Below, piece after piece: positions 50,481 to 62,871 of a DNA stretch of 64,000 nt. Made by a program: the position numbers and the translations under genes. Numbering within the stretch: position 1 is the stretch's first letter; every line of letters begins with the position of its first letter. This stretch comes from Eucalyptus grandis (Eukaryota; Streptophyta; Magnoliopsida; Myrtales; Myrtaceae). Under the pieces are notes generated by a model. It did not search any database, was not told where the DNA came from, and saw nothing but the letters and a program-made list of their open reading frames with translations. The stretch lies in assembly GCF_016545825.1 (NCBI RefSeq), contig NC_052620.1:10664001-10728000 (forward strand). Direction: 5' to 3'.

Positions 50481-51829
50481 GGCTACTTTTAGTTGTCCGA
50501 ATTTATAATCGGGATAGGATATGAAATTCTGGGATTTTTTTTTATATCCTGTCCATTGTTTGGTGAATCGCAATATTAAAGTCGGATATGTTCACATTAT
50601 ATCATGTACATTTTTTTTATATATAAACGGTATATCATTGTAAATGAACCTAAATGTTTTTTTTTTTTTGGGGTAAGTAAGAAGTAATATAAATATAAAA
50701 GGGGGGGGGGGAAACAAAGAACTGGCTTCAAAGACTCGCACTCAAAAGAACAGTCTCAAAAGAGTGAAAGGAAGCCGGGCGAGAGGCCAAGCGGCCAAAA
50801 GACGACAAAAGAAAAACAACACACACTAAGACCATGAACCGGCTACACATCAAACTGTGAAGATAGCAGGGTCCAATTCCCAAGAGCATTGTAATCTTCT
50901 GTTTCTTGGGGAATCCTCCACATTTTTGAAGGTGCATGCTTTATCTTTGACCACCTTCATGAGATGCATCTTCATAGAAGAAGTTGAAATCTGGCACCCC
51001 GAAGAGGATGTCATTTTTGTTCTTCCACACAATGTGGCATAAAGCACCAAAAGAAAAGCGGGCGATGCAATTATGGAAGTCCTTGCCGGATAGCAAGGCC
51101 GAGACCCAGATAATTGTTTCCTCCCATGGATTGTTCCTCCAAGGAATACCACACCTAGCCGCCCAAAAGGAGGCAACTCCCGAAGTAACCCGACAGCCAA
51201 AAAAGAGGTGATTAACCGAGTCAGGCACATCATTACAAAAGCGGGCGATGTAAATGAACCTAAATGTTCATAAATGGAGATGGTGAAAATCTCTAGTAAC
51301 ACTATTCCTTAATTTATTTTTATTTTATTTTTCTTCTTTTTATATTATTCTTTATTATTTCTTTTTCCCCTTTCATCATTTTTAATAAAATTTTATCAAA
51401 TAGTAAACTATACTAGCGTACCTAAAATATAAAAATACCTAAAATATATAATAATTATAAATATTTAATTTATAGATTAAATGTTTATTATAAGATAGAA
51501 TTAAAGTTGAATATATAAATTAAAACAAGATTAATTAAAAATAAGTTTTTATTTTTATTTTTATTTCTTAAATTAGAATTCAAATATTATTTATATTGAT
51601 ATATAATTTCAATTTTGTTAATTTAATTAGTTTGTTATTCGAGAAAAATAACTTTTTTATTATGGCATTAAAAATTCTATTCACATTTATTTCACCTCCC
51701 CCATGGGATAATTTTATCCTGTCTATATCCCCTTATATCCGATTTTATCCAGTCTTGAGTAAGCACTAAACGTAGGATAGGATAAATCATATCCTATCCC
51801 GAATTTTATCCCGATTGCCAAACACAGCC
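50481..51829. mobile_element. PIF/Harbinger-like MITE (unit B), split by a LINE
   Basis: GGCT..AGCC ends, TAA at 50478-50480 and 51830-51832. Counterpart of 15430-16796. Confidence 0.65.
50657..51248 (-). mobile_element. 5'-truncated LINE insertion, unit B
   Basis: Same insertion as 15620-16213. The 18-20 base target duplication is at 50639-50656 and 51249-51266. The poly-T is interrupted by gggg here. The zf-RVT frame open in A is broken around 50990-51003, where A reads ctgcgcacccctgaag and B reads ctggcaccccgaag. Confidence 0.88.
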
Positions 51830-52236
51830 TAAGAGTTGGAGCTTTTAAAGCCTACATTTTTAAAAGAATTGCGACCATCAATCTTGAAGAATTGGTGCCT
51901 TTTCAACTTCCTTAGAGGCCTAGAAGAGCAACCATCAAAGTTCCTATCATTTTCTCCATTATGTCCAATCTCGTTTCGCCCACTTCCTTCCAAGATTGAC
52001 AGCCTACAGTACTTATCTAAGAAAACTCAAAACATCAAAGTTGTAGATCCAAGAGTCTCCATTCTTTTGGCTTTGGAATTAAGTCATTTTGATATTGATC
52101 AACAAAGATATGTCTATTTTCCTGAGCTAGCACAAAATTGAAATTTATGCTTGATTTTGTGATTGAGTTTCCGTATGTGTAAGACACTCTCCCGATCCTA
52201 TTGTTTGAGTAGTTGACCTTGGGCTACATCAATGAT

Positions 52237-54180
52237 GTTCCTTTATGTGATCATTCTTCTATACGGCTGAGTATCATCTCTTTAACACTCACACTAGATA
52301 ATTAACTGGTTCAATTATGGCACTTGCAATCCAAAGAAGGTTCACATTGTCCAAAATTCACTGAAAAATTACTTCCAGAAACGGTGCTGGCAAATCGTTA
52401 GGTGTCCATGTGTTATTTCATAGACATATAGATCGTGCCGTTCATGCAATGGTTAGGGAAACAATTTTAACCTGGCAATCGATAAAATAAGCTTATCGTA
52501 AAAATGATTCTTGATTACCGCTTATTGTAAAATGATTCTAGATTAGCCATATCGTAAAATGATTCTCGATTACCCTTTTCTCAGCCACGGCCATGGGTTT
52601 TGACTCTCTAAGCATGCACATCTCTTTTGCAGGTACCAAAAGAGAACTACAGTCTCTTTGCTTCGACTACCATTTCTGCACTAGTGCTTTTCAATTGGAG
52701 AAATGAAGTCTAATTCACTGTTGATGCACACCCTGAAATCACAGCCCTGAACTATCCTACTTTAAGCATTTTTGTTTCTCGCTCCGTCCGGAAGCTATAC
52801 ACACATCTCTGGCAACCTTTAATTCAAAAACATTTGATTTAAACTTCAGCTGCACTTGTGGAGCTACGCATGGAAATGTCCCTGTGCTTTCCCAAATTGA
52901 AGATTTCAGAAGGGAATGAGAACCACAACTGTAGAAAGCATTGCGTTCTTTTTCTTTGGGTGATATTCTCACTCGATTGATGATCCTATTATCAGTCCAT
53001 GACATGTAATTCAACTGGTCTCCTCAGGGTATTTTTTGGACGGATTGCAACAAATGGAATATCAATTCCAAAGAAAAGTGCAAGATGAAAGCCAAGTGCA
53101 CAAAGTCAAGCAACACAAAAAAAAAAAGAACCCTCTGTTTAGTGGCGAGTCATTGACGTTTGCCCTGGAGGGCATCTTTCACCAGTTGATGTCTCCATGC
53201 CATTTGGATCACGTACGTACACAAAAAGAAAAGAAAGAATTGAAGGATAAGAGGATTGTAGTCTGTCTGCCAAGAATTCTCTGGCTAAAAGAAGATACCT
53301 TAAAATATAATACTTTAAAATATAATTCAACTCTAGTTAAGAATCCAAATTTAAAACAAGAACCTTTGGTATTAGATATTGTGCTACTTTTGATAGAGAA
53401 AGGTCAGAAACATTCCATGTGGTGGTATTGTGAAGGTCAGGAACACAGACACCCATAAGCCAAGATAAGAGATGTGGGTTCAGAGAACCAAATTATTTCT
53501 GAATTAAAGCTAAAAGCTGTATGGCTAGCTTTGCTTTTCGGACAAAAGTAGTACCCCTATTTTGGAAAGTTTCAATTTTATTTTTCAGCCGCTCATATCT
53601 AGCATCACGACATTCAAGCGGTTCTCACTAAGAAATGAGTACTTGGTTCAAACTCTGCATCATAGAGGAACTCATCTAATCATCTTACTGAGGATAATAT
53701 TGCAAAAATCATCTGATATAGTTCATTGCCAAGCTGGGTTTTGGTCCATGAAATGCAATGCAATCCAGAATTGCACGAAGCATATTTATTACTGAAACGC
53801 AACTAAAGCCCAGGAATGTCGACTTCAACCCAAGTTGCCGCAAGGAAAATGTAGTAAATTGAAGCTGATAAATACCTGATTAAGAGCCATCCGTCAAAAT
53901 CTTCTCATAAATTTTTGACAGGCCCTTTTGCGCAGTTCAGTGTACATTACACACCAGTAAGGCCCCCATACATAAAACGATTTTTTAATATGGGAAGCCT
54001 AATTATACCTATCACAGTGATGACTATTATTACAAGCTTTTAAAAAAGAGACAAATTAAAAAGAGAAGATTTGTATGAGGCAAATTGACTCAAGGAGGTC
54101 CTACAAAAATTTGACATTCGAAATACCCCACTAATAAAAGTCTGAATTGGCTTCGATCTGATCTCATATTCTCTTCCATA
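52237..54180. other. Sequence upstream of the unit B MIR169 pair
   Basis: Counterpart of 17203-19160. Relative to A it lacks about 33 bases near 52418 and has about 13 extra near 52650. No supported gene. Confidence 0.5.
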
Positions 54181-54182
54181 CC

Positions 54183-54191
54183 TATAAATAG
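54183..54191 (+). promoter_or_regulatory. TATA box of the unit B MIR169 pair
   Basis: TATAAATAG at the same distance from hairpin B1 as in unit A. Confidence 0.7.
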
Positions 54192-54250
54192 AGATACAAA
54201 TGCAAGCAAAACATTGAAGCAATAGAATAGGAGAAGAAGAAGAGAGGCTA

Positions 54251-54398
54251 ACATGAAGATGAGAGTCTCATTTGGTAGCCAAGGATGACTTGCCTGCTCT
54301 GAACTCGCCCTATTCGAGCTGAGCTGAGCGTTCGAGTAGTTTGTCCTGGTATCAGGCAGTCTCCTTGGCTAGTCAGAAAGTCTCTAATCTTTCATGTC
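54251..54398 (+). ncRNA. MIR169: MIR169 precursor B1
   Basis: Mature arm at 54276-54296 (TAGCCAAGGATGACTTGC then CTG). The star arm at 54353-54373 (aggcagtctccttggctagt) lacks the mismatches seen in A1 and C1, so this is the best-paired first hairpin of the three units and probably closest to the ancestral form. Same outer stem and same position behind the TATA box at 54183. Role as for A1: expected guide against NF-YA mRNAs. Confidence 0.9.
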
Positions 54399-54502
54399 AG
54401 GCTTCTTCTTCCTTCTGAAAGCAACTACTCCTTGAAGCTACAAATTTGTCTAATCTTTTTCTTCATCAAATGACATACTGAGAGGTATTGAAATGTCTTT
54501 TT

Positions 54503-54695
54503 GAGGAAGAGAGGCCTTACATGACATGACCAGTCTGGTTTGTTAGCCAAGGATGACTTGCCTGATTTGTGCAAGAGGCTTCGATTATGAATGCCATTCT
54601 CGTCCATGTATGCATACGATTGCATGATCACCAGGCAGGTCATCCTGGCTTATCTGACGTGCTCTTCAGGTTCATGTTAGGCCTTCTCTTCTTCT
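54503..54695 (+). ncRNA. MIR169: MIR169 precursor B2
   Basis: Mature arm 54544-54564, star arm about 54634-54654, both identical to A2. It differs from A2 by a g to c in the outer stem near 54531 and a few loop bases (54591, 54608, 54617), plus two extra t near 54697. Downstream member of the unit B pair. Confidence 0.9.
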
Positions 54696-54699
54696 TTTT

Positions 54700-56897
54700 T
54701 GAAAGCGCCAACCTTCCTTGGGCCACAGGTGCATTGGAAATCAGCACAAGGTCTATGAAAGTTGCGAACAGAAAAATGAAAATTGAATTTTGCGTTTTTG
54801 CTATAGAGATGGAATACTCCAATTGTGCAAGTTTGACTATCGAAGCCATCTGACTTTGGGGGAATACTTCAACGCATGGTTATGTGCAGACGAGGAATAC
54901 GTCGAGAATGTGTGGCTATATGCACTGTCGATGATACATGCAAATCGACAATTTTTCACCAACGAGTTCAAACATCCGATCACTTTCTGGGTGCTGTCCA
55001 CTCTTCCATTTTGGATTTTACCAGCACACACATGAAGTGAACATTTTAAGTGCTATGCAGTGGTGCGAAAATTTTAAGATTTGGAAATGAAATTTTTTTA
55101 AAAGAAAACATTTCAAGTGCTATGCACTGGTGCGAAAAGTTAGGATTTGGAAATGAACATTTTGAAAATAAAATGACATTTTTGTAAATAGGGACACCAT
55201 GACAATTGATGTAGAAGTGCAAAATGGTCTGCACAAAAGGCAAAATTTATGCATGTATATCGATTATAAGTGATCATAAGGTCAACTGTGAGGTGTGCTT
55301 TCGGTATTTTCCTTAAAAAATTTGAAGAAAGAAAAAAGCGGCAAAGTGCACGCCCACATGTGTGTGCTCAAGAGTACGTATTTTCATTGATCCTAATCTT
55401 ATCTCTCTATTCTCTCAACCGAACCACACTAGGATCCACCATTCATTGTCATAGTCCACCGGGTCATTTGGGTGATTCATGCCCGATTGATCTAATATGT
55501 GATTGGTCGGATCCACATCAATAGGATACGTTGATAGTGTAAACAGGAATTTTTCCATAAGACATTGGTCAATAACTTTCATGGAAACGCATCAATAGTG
55601 AATTTGGAATTTAAAAAGTAAAACATTTGGGTAACGGGTAACGTCAATATCATCACGTCCATGCATGGAATAGATGTTAAATTTGCTTTTAGAGCATGTG
55701 TTAGACCATAGTGGTAAGTTTAGTCAATAAGAGCAAAATTTAATAAAAACGAAGGTCATTGATGAACAAAGCAGTCAATAACCTAAAGGAAATCGATAAT
55801 TCGCTTATTAAGTAACCGACGGCCAACATCACGGCAGTTATAGACCGAGGTCCTTTACCACTCAACGAGCGTTGTCAACGGCCAACTATTGTAGATTTTG
55901 CTAAGTTGGAGCTCAGAAACAAAAACAAAAAAGATGCTCGATCTATGCAAGCACATGATTGCCCATTGGTTATCCCTGTGATCTTGGAAAATGCAACTCC
56001 TTGTGGATAGCCACTATTAGACTATAAAGGATTGTGCCTAGGATCATGATTGCTTATGAATGATTGTAAATAGTACTAGTGAGTCGTTTTTGGATTCAAA
56101 ATTCTTAACTATTTGTAAATAACTGTTGCCAGTAGGATATAGGTACCTGTGCGGTAATCTTTATAAATGTTCGCTCGATCAATCACAGAATACCTGTTAT
56201 TGCCATTTATTCTCATGTTAAAGTTTCCGCAAATTTACCTTTCCAGTGCTTTAAATTTCTAGAACCATTGCCTTTCATGCAATATTTGATTCATGTACTT
56301 GCATTTTCAATTCCTTCGCTTTTTCAGTTATTACTTTCCCATCCAAAATTCAAAAAGATATTCTTTTCCATTAAAATCCATCGATTTCTTCCATATCATT
56401 AGATTTTCACTTTTTGGTGAAGCATTATATTTTAGAGAGAGATAACACACCAATTAGGAGCGATGTTCATTATACATACAAGTATATAGATTCAAGTTAA
56501 GTTCAGCTTCCAAATAATCTAAATTCAATCGGCAACTGGACTTCAATCTTAAAGGATTTTGAGAATTAGATCATAGTTCATTCCCTTTTTTAAGCATCGG
56601 CCAATAAATGATATCCAAGTTAAACAATTGTTTAGCATCATCTTTCTCGGTGATTCTATGTTAGACAGTTCTATTGTTCAATTGAACAAAGAAGAAGAAT
56701 TTTTTTCCATAATGATAAATTGCTAAAAGAGTTGATAAGTGTCAAAATATTATTAATAAAAAATATTAACTTCAACCCATTCGTGAAGAATTTATTGGTA
56801 AGTGCCGATACAAGCTTCAAAAGTTTTGGTTGTTAGTCAATTTTAGACATTGAAGGCTCATTTGGTCAAACGAAGACTCGTTTAGCAAGTCCCAATC
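54700..56897. other. Sequence downstream of the unit B MIR169 pair
   Basis: Colinear with A to about 56300, then with C to the MULE. Bases 56305-56897 are missing from A. No supported gene. Confidence 0.5.
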
Positions 56898-57679
56898 AAA
56901 TCTCAAGGGGAAAAGTGCTTAAAAAGTCCTAAACCTTTTGTATTTGTGTCAATCTAGTCCTAAACATTTTTGTGGTGCTAATTTAGTCCTAAAACTTTTT
57001 ACTTAGTGCCGATTTAGTCATTTCTAGCCAATTTTAGCCGGATTTTGTTAATTGCCACCGGCCAGCTAACGTGACCTGATTGGTGTTGATATGGAAAATT
57101 TTAATTTTAATTTTAATTTTGATTTTTTCATTTTTCCCTCCCCTCCTCCAGCTGGTTGCTGGACCTTGACGACCAGCCAGAGGCGATGGTCAGTGAGGTC
57201 GACCTCGACGAACCTCGCTGGCCACCTCGCCCTCCCGCCCAACACGATAGTGGCCACAAGGGTGGCCTCGTGCTTGGCGGTGAGGCTCGCCCTTGCCGAA
57301 TCTAGCAAGGGTCAAGCCTTGCCCAAGGCTCGACCTCACCAACTCGGCGCTAGGTTGCCGTCAATCGGGTTGGTGAGGTCGAGCCTTGCCGGCCATGGGC
57401 GAGGCTCAACCTTGCCAAATTGCAGCCTAGGTGGTGCCGGCAAGGCTTGCCCTCATGGCCACCTGTTGCACTTTGGCGGCGAGGGCGAGGTGGCCGGCGA
57501 GGTCCAACGAGGTCGACCTCGCCGGCCGTTGCCTCTGGCTAGTCGCCGAGGTCCAGCGACCGGCTGGAGGAGGGGAGAGAAAAAGAAAAAATACAAATAC
57601 AAATAAAAATAAAAATACAAAATTCAAAAATATTAAAATATTATTAAAATTTGTCAACGTCGGTACCATTTAGGCCACG

Positions 57680-59954
57680 TGTAGCATCTCGAATTTTTTA
57701 TTATGCTTTTAATTGAATAAGTCGGGCTTTTCATCGATGCGCCTATAGTTCTATTCTCCGAGCTGATCACTCACGAGATAACTAGTCTATCAGGTGAAGC
57801 CGTTAAGGAATCTAAACACAATAGACTAGAGAATTCGGCCAGGAATCGACTACTCAACCATGCTAGTCAACAAGGATCATTACGGCACTATCAAAATCGA
57901 TCAAAGACCAGAGATAGGTCGATTCGACTAAGATATGTGATTAGTGTGTGGGTGATTCCACCTGATTGCAATATTCTTGTCGATTGGCACTATACTGGTT
58001 TTCTGTCGTTTTGGGTACCCTATGTCCGTATTTGAAATCTTGAGATTTTCACGACAACCAAGAGTTGCCAATGTGTTGAAGATTTATGTCATGGTTTGAA
58101 AATAATCAACCACGGGTCAATTGTACTAAAATTCCTAAAAGCTACCCGGTAGATTAGGTCGCGCTCAAATCGCGCTAGATTGAAATTAACTACGAATTTA
58201 AACCCGATTTCAAAAATTGAAAGTTCTATCATGTCACAAGTCATTTTAGGAACGTCAACTCCTCCTTAGAAGATTTTTTTACAAACCAAGATTTACGGCA
58301 AAAATTCAAAGTATGGTTATTTTGGACCGAGAAAATCAGAGGCTCGTTTTTAGTCGCATCTTTAGCCGTCATGTTGGATCAATTGATGGAGAAAAATCAT
58401 AAGAGGGACGAGGGCACCTTGGCTGAATTTTTTGGGCTTCAATTGGATTGATTTGAGTGAGAATTGATTGGAATTAAAGGAGAATTGAAGGGGAAATGTC
58501 ACAAATTCGTAGGCCATGGAGGAGACAACATTTTGGACCCTTTGGCAAGCTTGTTGAGGAAGATTGGAGTGGATAATGGCTGAGGGTGTTGGCTGATGGC
58601 TGGTGGGGGCAAGCAAAGAGAGAATTGGACAAGTGTTGAGCCTTGGTAGGCTTTGGGGTCCCCCTTGCTTTAACAGACCCATCTCCCTCTTGTAGCTTGC
58701 TTTCTCCATTGCTAAGGTCACTTGAGAACTCCAAGAACTAGAGAAACTAGCCAGCCAAGCCTCCAACCTATCCGAAGCTGTTGCACACCCGTCCGAGCTT
58801 TACCGTGTCCATCGTGCGCCGTCGCTGCAGCCACGAGCTTCGCCCGTTGTCCGTGCTGCTTGCGTGTTGTCCCACTTGTCCCACGTCCCCTCACAGGCCC
58901 TTGAGCCTTCTTGGACACCATTGAAGCCGCGCCATCGCCGTCCTGTCCTCGGAGCCGTCTACTTGGTTTGTCGAGCCTGCTGATCGTCGTTCGCCCATTG
59001 CGCGCCCAGCCGCAAGCCTGGGCCAGCTGTCTGCCTCCTACTCGTCATTCATCGCTGTCTCGCCGTTCCCGAGCCACCTCAGGCCGCCGTCAACCACCCT
59101 AGACCACCATCGAGCCGTCGTAGCTCCGCTGCACCTTCGCCAGCCCGCCTCCTCATCGTTTAGCCCCTGGTTCTCTTCGATTCAGCCAAGAACAGAAGCA
59201 GAAGGCCAGCAGGGTTCTAGGACTTTGAGGCTCGTTGTAGGTGTCTTCCCGGCCTTGGTTAGTGTTGCTGCTTGGAGGTTTATCGCTCACCTTGGTTGCT
59301 TTCGCCGTGGACTCACCGGAACACTAAATCGGTGAGTTTACTCACTAAAATCTACTTAGGGGGTTAATGATGCTTAAGGGGTGTTTAGATTAGGCTAAGC
59401 GTGTTTAGGTGGTTATATTAGCTTAATTAAATATTGATTAGGTTAGATGAATGATTAGTTTAGTGGATGTATTAATTAGTCTAATTATGCAATTAGATTA
59501 GTGTAATCTCAATTAGTCATTTATTAATTATTTGCATTTTATTTAATTATGGTGAAATTAATTAATTAATTATTTATTTATTTATTTAGTTTTCATAATT
59601 TATTTAATTATTAAATAATTCTAGAAATTATGCCGAGATGGCCAGTCGTTAGAATTTCGTGCTGATTATAGCGGTGTGTTTAGTTTATGCAATTAAATGC
59701 TAATTTATGCAAATTGAGTGGGAATTGTGGTTTTGGATAATTATTCCAAAATTGTGAAATGTTGATATTTTAATTATAAAATCTTGAGTGTCGAGTTTGG
59801 ACACCGAAAATGGTTTTAAGGACTTGGTCGAATTGAGGGATTTTAAAAGTAAGAATATCCATTTGTCTGGTTAACAAAATGAATTGTCAACTTTGGTGAG
59901 CATTAATTAGCTTTGGTGAGCTATAATATATAAATATATATATATGTATATATA

Positions 59955-60006
<52 letters not shown>

Positions 60007-60835
60007 CTTTGGTGAGTAATTCAATCAATCAATCTACTCAATTCGATCACTGCTCAGCTAAGCTAAGATTGATTAAAAATGCTCACCAAAGCTGTGATTG
60101 ATTAGGATTGATGATTGATTGGTTGAGTTTATGAACTATACTGACGTGAAGGAAGGAACGGAGACAAGGTAAGTCTTCTGACTTGTGTGGTTAGGTCTCT
60201 AGGCATATTTCATTCATAGTCGGAGTTTAAGGGGTGAACCTTCTGAGACATTATCTCACCCCGTCGTGAGCTTAACAATTTCAAGTCCATAGATGGTGAT
60301 TCCTCCATAACATTATGGTCGACCTATGAGGATTACCGTGCGGGTTTTTAGTTACCTCGATCTCGAAAGTCACTAGGTCTATGATCTTGTGTTGACCATC
60401 GTCTAGGTCAAAGAGGACATTTTTCATAGGGTGCCTCATTGATTTAGAGCGTGGTTTCGCTACAGACCCAATGGATTCAAGGTGGGTCCCCTTAGGGGTT
60501 TTGATATTCCCACTATGGTAGTTGATGCCATTCTACGCCTCCGGAGCCTGTGGAGTCCAAAGGATCGGTGAACGTGTCTAACTAGCTAGTCATAGGATAG
60601 TTCCCTTTTTGTTAAGCCGGTCTTTTGTATATAGCCTAATATTGTATATAAACCCGTGTGTTTATAAAAATCTCATTTTTGTTGTGAATCGTTGCCTGCT
60701 TTTTTTCCCAAGCTGTATGTTGTCAAGGGTATTGTTTTGCTTCCGCATGTGTATTAAATCGAATGGATCGGCAATGTGTTCTGGGATGTCGCATATTTTA
60801 GGGATGCAAGCATGCTCGAGGTTCGGGGCATGACA
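57680..60835 (+). mobile_element. Gypsy-like solo LTR 4, inside the MULE
   Basis: TGTAGCATCTCG..GGGGCATGACA, 3156 bp, perfect TSD ccacg at 57675-57679 and 60836-60840. It is read on plus, opposite to the other five family members. Its first 120 bases align with the reversed ends of the others (e.g. 'gcctatag', 'gagctgatcactc'). It contains a (TA)n/(TG)n run at 59924-60004 and a GC-rich stretch at 58700-59340. No PBS or Pol frame. Confidence 0.88.
59924..60004 (+). repeat. (TA)n-(TG)n compound microsatellite
   Basis: TA-rich run followed by about 21 TG dinucleotides, inside Gypsy-like LTR 4, flanked on both sides by 'gagctttggtgag'. Confidence 0.95.
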
Positions 60836-61664
60836 CCACGTCAGCCGGCTAGCGTCCAGTCAGCAAAATCCGGCCAAAATTGGCCGAAAATGGCTGTATT
60901 GGCACTAAGTAAAAATGTTTAGGATTAATTTAACACCAAAAAAAGGTTTAAGACTAAATTGGCATAAATACAAAAGGTTTATGACTTTTTTAGCACTTTT
61001 CCCAAATCTCAAGCTTGCCATCACTAGAATCCAAGTGTAAGATATCCGTCGTGACTCCCAAGCGAAATATTTGATCATTTGCCATGCGACATTTTCAATT
61101 CTTGAATTCCACCAAAGGGTGAGCACGAAACTTGGTCGGGGCTTCTGAAAACCTTGAATTCTCAATTTTTCCCAAATATAACCTTAACTCCTCAATCAAT
61201 AAATAGCCAAAATGTTAAGTCTTGTCTCCGCACTTCTGTCAAGAAATTGGTAATTGAAAAGATAATTTCATAACGATGTCAGTGAATTTTCTTTTTGATA
61301 ATTCTGGTTTTATTCACAACTAATCACAAAATAGATCAGCAAACATGCTACAAGCTCGATACAATCATCAAACTAAGATCAATTCCCCGGTTGCAACACA
61401 TAGTTTTATGCCTTTCTATAGATACCTTCCTTTGAACATTCAAAAAAATCCGAACCTTATCTCTAATCAATCTATTTGTTTGAGCAAGAATTGATGAAGA
61501 GCTGACAAGAAAAGTGGAGTTAACAACTATTCCTTGCACTCCAAATATAGAAAATAAAAGCACACTAAGAGAACTTAACAAATGGGGGAATGCCATTACT
61601 CTGAAAACAGAAAAAGCCCGATTAACTTCTGTCTCCCAATCTCCAGGAACTCTATCAACAAGAT

Positions 61665-62871
61665 GAAGCTACAAAATGGCTCTCCAAACTTGTAGAGAGA
61701 GAACATCCAAAAAGCAAGTGGTTCCTGTCTTTTTCAACAAACAGAGTGGAGGCCCCTGCATACCCCACTTTATTGACCTGCCATTTGTGGTTAGTATATT
61801 GTGCAAAGCTAACTAGGCAATAAAACAGTGTCGAGGAATTTTAAGGGTGTCAACAAACTGGTTCAGTTTTGCTCCCAACTGATACCTGACCTAATCTAGA
61901 CATGAAGGGCATAGGTTTTTTTGTGACCCAACTCCACACCCAACCTATGTAGAACGAGAACTGAAAAAACAAGTTGGGTTGGCTCTTGTAATTTTCCTAT
62001 TTTGGACAACATAGCCATCCCTGATTGTCTTGATTGAAACTTTAATGAGGCTAATGCATGCTTAGCTGCACACTTGGTATTAATTTACTATGATGCATGA
62101 ACTAATATGAAATGATTTTTCTGAAGAATAACTCTATTACTATTGTTCTCCCCTTTAACTAGTGAAAAAAAAAAGGAGAAAAAAGGATAGTATATTTTCA
62201 CAATTAGCTGTACACAGACCATCCAAGTATACACTTTCCAAGAACCATCTTATCTCAATGATTGCGGATGAACTAATCCCTAGGAGGTTATACAGAGAGA
62301 TGGTACTTTTGTTAGGGTCTTGCCTGTAAAACTAAATTTAAATTAAGGGCCACACTCTCTCTTGCCCCCACCTTATTATCCTTGCGTTTAGTAACTTAGA
62401 AGGGACTTGTATTTGGTTTTAGTGAGCATTCGGAGATTAAAAAAAACAAAAACATGTTGGGCCGCGAGGGCGAAAAATGGATCAAAATGATTCAAGCAAT
62501 TGAATATTAATAGTCTAAGGACAAAATTGGTTGGAACACGCATGACATAATACAAATGTTGATTTAATGTATAATGCAATGTTGGTGGGTGAAATTTAAT
62601 GCCAAAAAGTCAATTAGGTAGATAAGTTATTTGAATGATAAGTGGCTAGTCAACATGAGTCTAAGGGTAAAATAGTAATTTTCAAAAAAAAATCTAAATA
62701 TCGGTAAACAATTGGAGAAATTAGTATATGTTTGAAGCACTGATAAGCTACAAAGTAGTTGTTAATCGATAATAATTATAAATTTATAAGATGGTCTGTA
62801 AATTGCCACTTATACTTTTGATAACCCCCATTTATAATTAGGGGTATGCTAGCCACCAACAATAAATATTA
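61665..62871. other. Intergenic sequence, unit D
   Basis: No gene. Lacks both the 0.8-kb solo LTR (near 61820) and Gypsy-like LTR 2 (near 62680), like unit C. Confidence 0.6.

Larger units (their letters stand above)
50041..52231 (+). mobile_element. 0.8-kb solo LTR, unit B right, with nested Harbinger-like element
   Basis: Counterpart of 14989-17197, with flanks ctaat 50036-50040 and atgat 52232-52236. Confidence 0.75.
56908..61003. mobile_element. Mutator-like (MULE) fold-back element split by a solo LTR (unit B)
   Basis: Ends GGGAAAAGTGCT and AGCACTTTTCCC with inverted repeats of about 165 bases. The target duplication is aaatctcaag (10 bp; 9 if the extra g is left out) at 56898-56907 and 61004-61013. 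Unit C keeps the empty site near 37920. Net length without the solo LTR is about 935 bp. The inner part is also palindromic: 57125-57243 mirrors 57478-57590 around a GC-rich core. No transposase is encoded, and ORFs such as 57091-57606 fall in the GC-rich core. Confidence 0.88.
38600..61664 (+). repeat. Tandem unit B (near-identical to A)
   Basis: Position 38600 corresponds to position 1 and colinearity continues to the unit end. It lacks the Copia derivative of unit A (empty site ccttt at 39624-39628) and the terminal MITE of A. It retains about 0.7 kb of host sequence at 56305-56907 plus 61014-61095 that A has lost. It carries a private MULE at 56908-61003. Confidence 0.85.

Noticed and set aside
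57091..57606. 171-codon ORF suggestive of a captured gene fragment in the MULE
   Set aside because: Its two ends are inverted copies of each other and the centre is GC-rich low-complexity. No protein family is recognisable.
58362..59102. ORFs of 134, 86 and 63 codons as possible genes
   Set aside because: Inside Gypsy-like solo LTR 4 in its GC-rich part. Related LTRs do not keep the frames.
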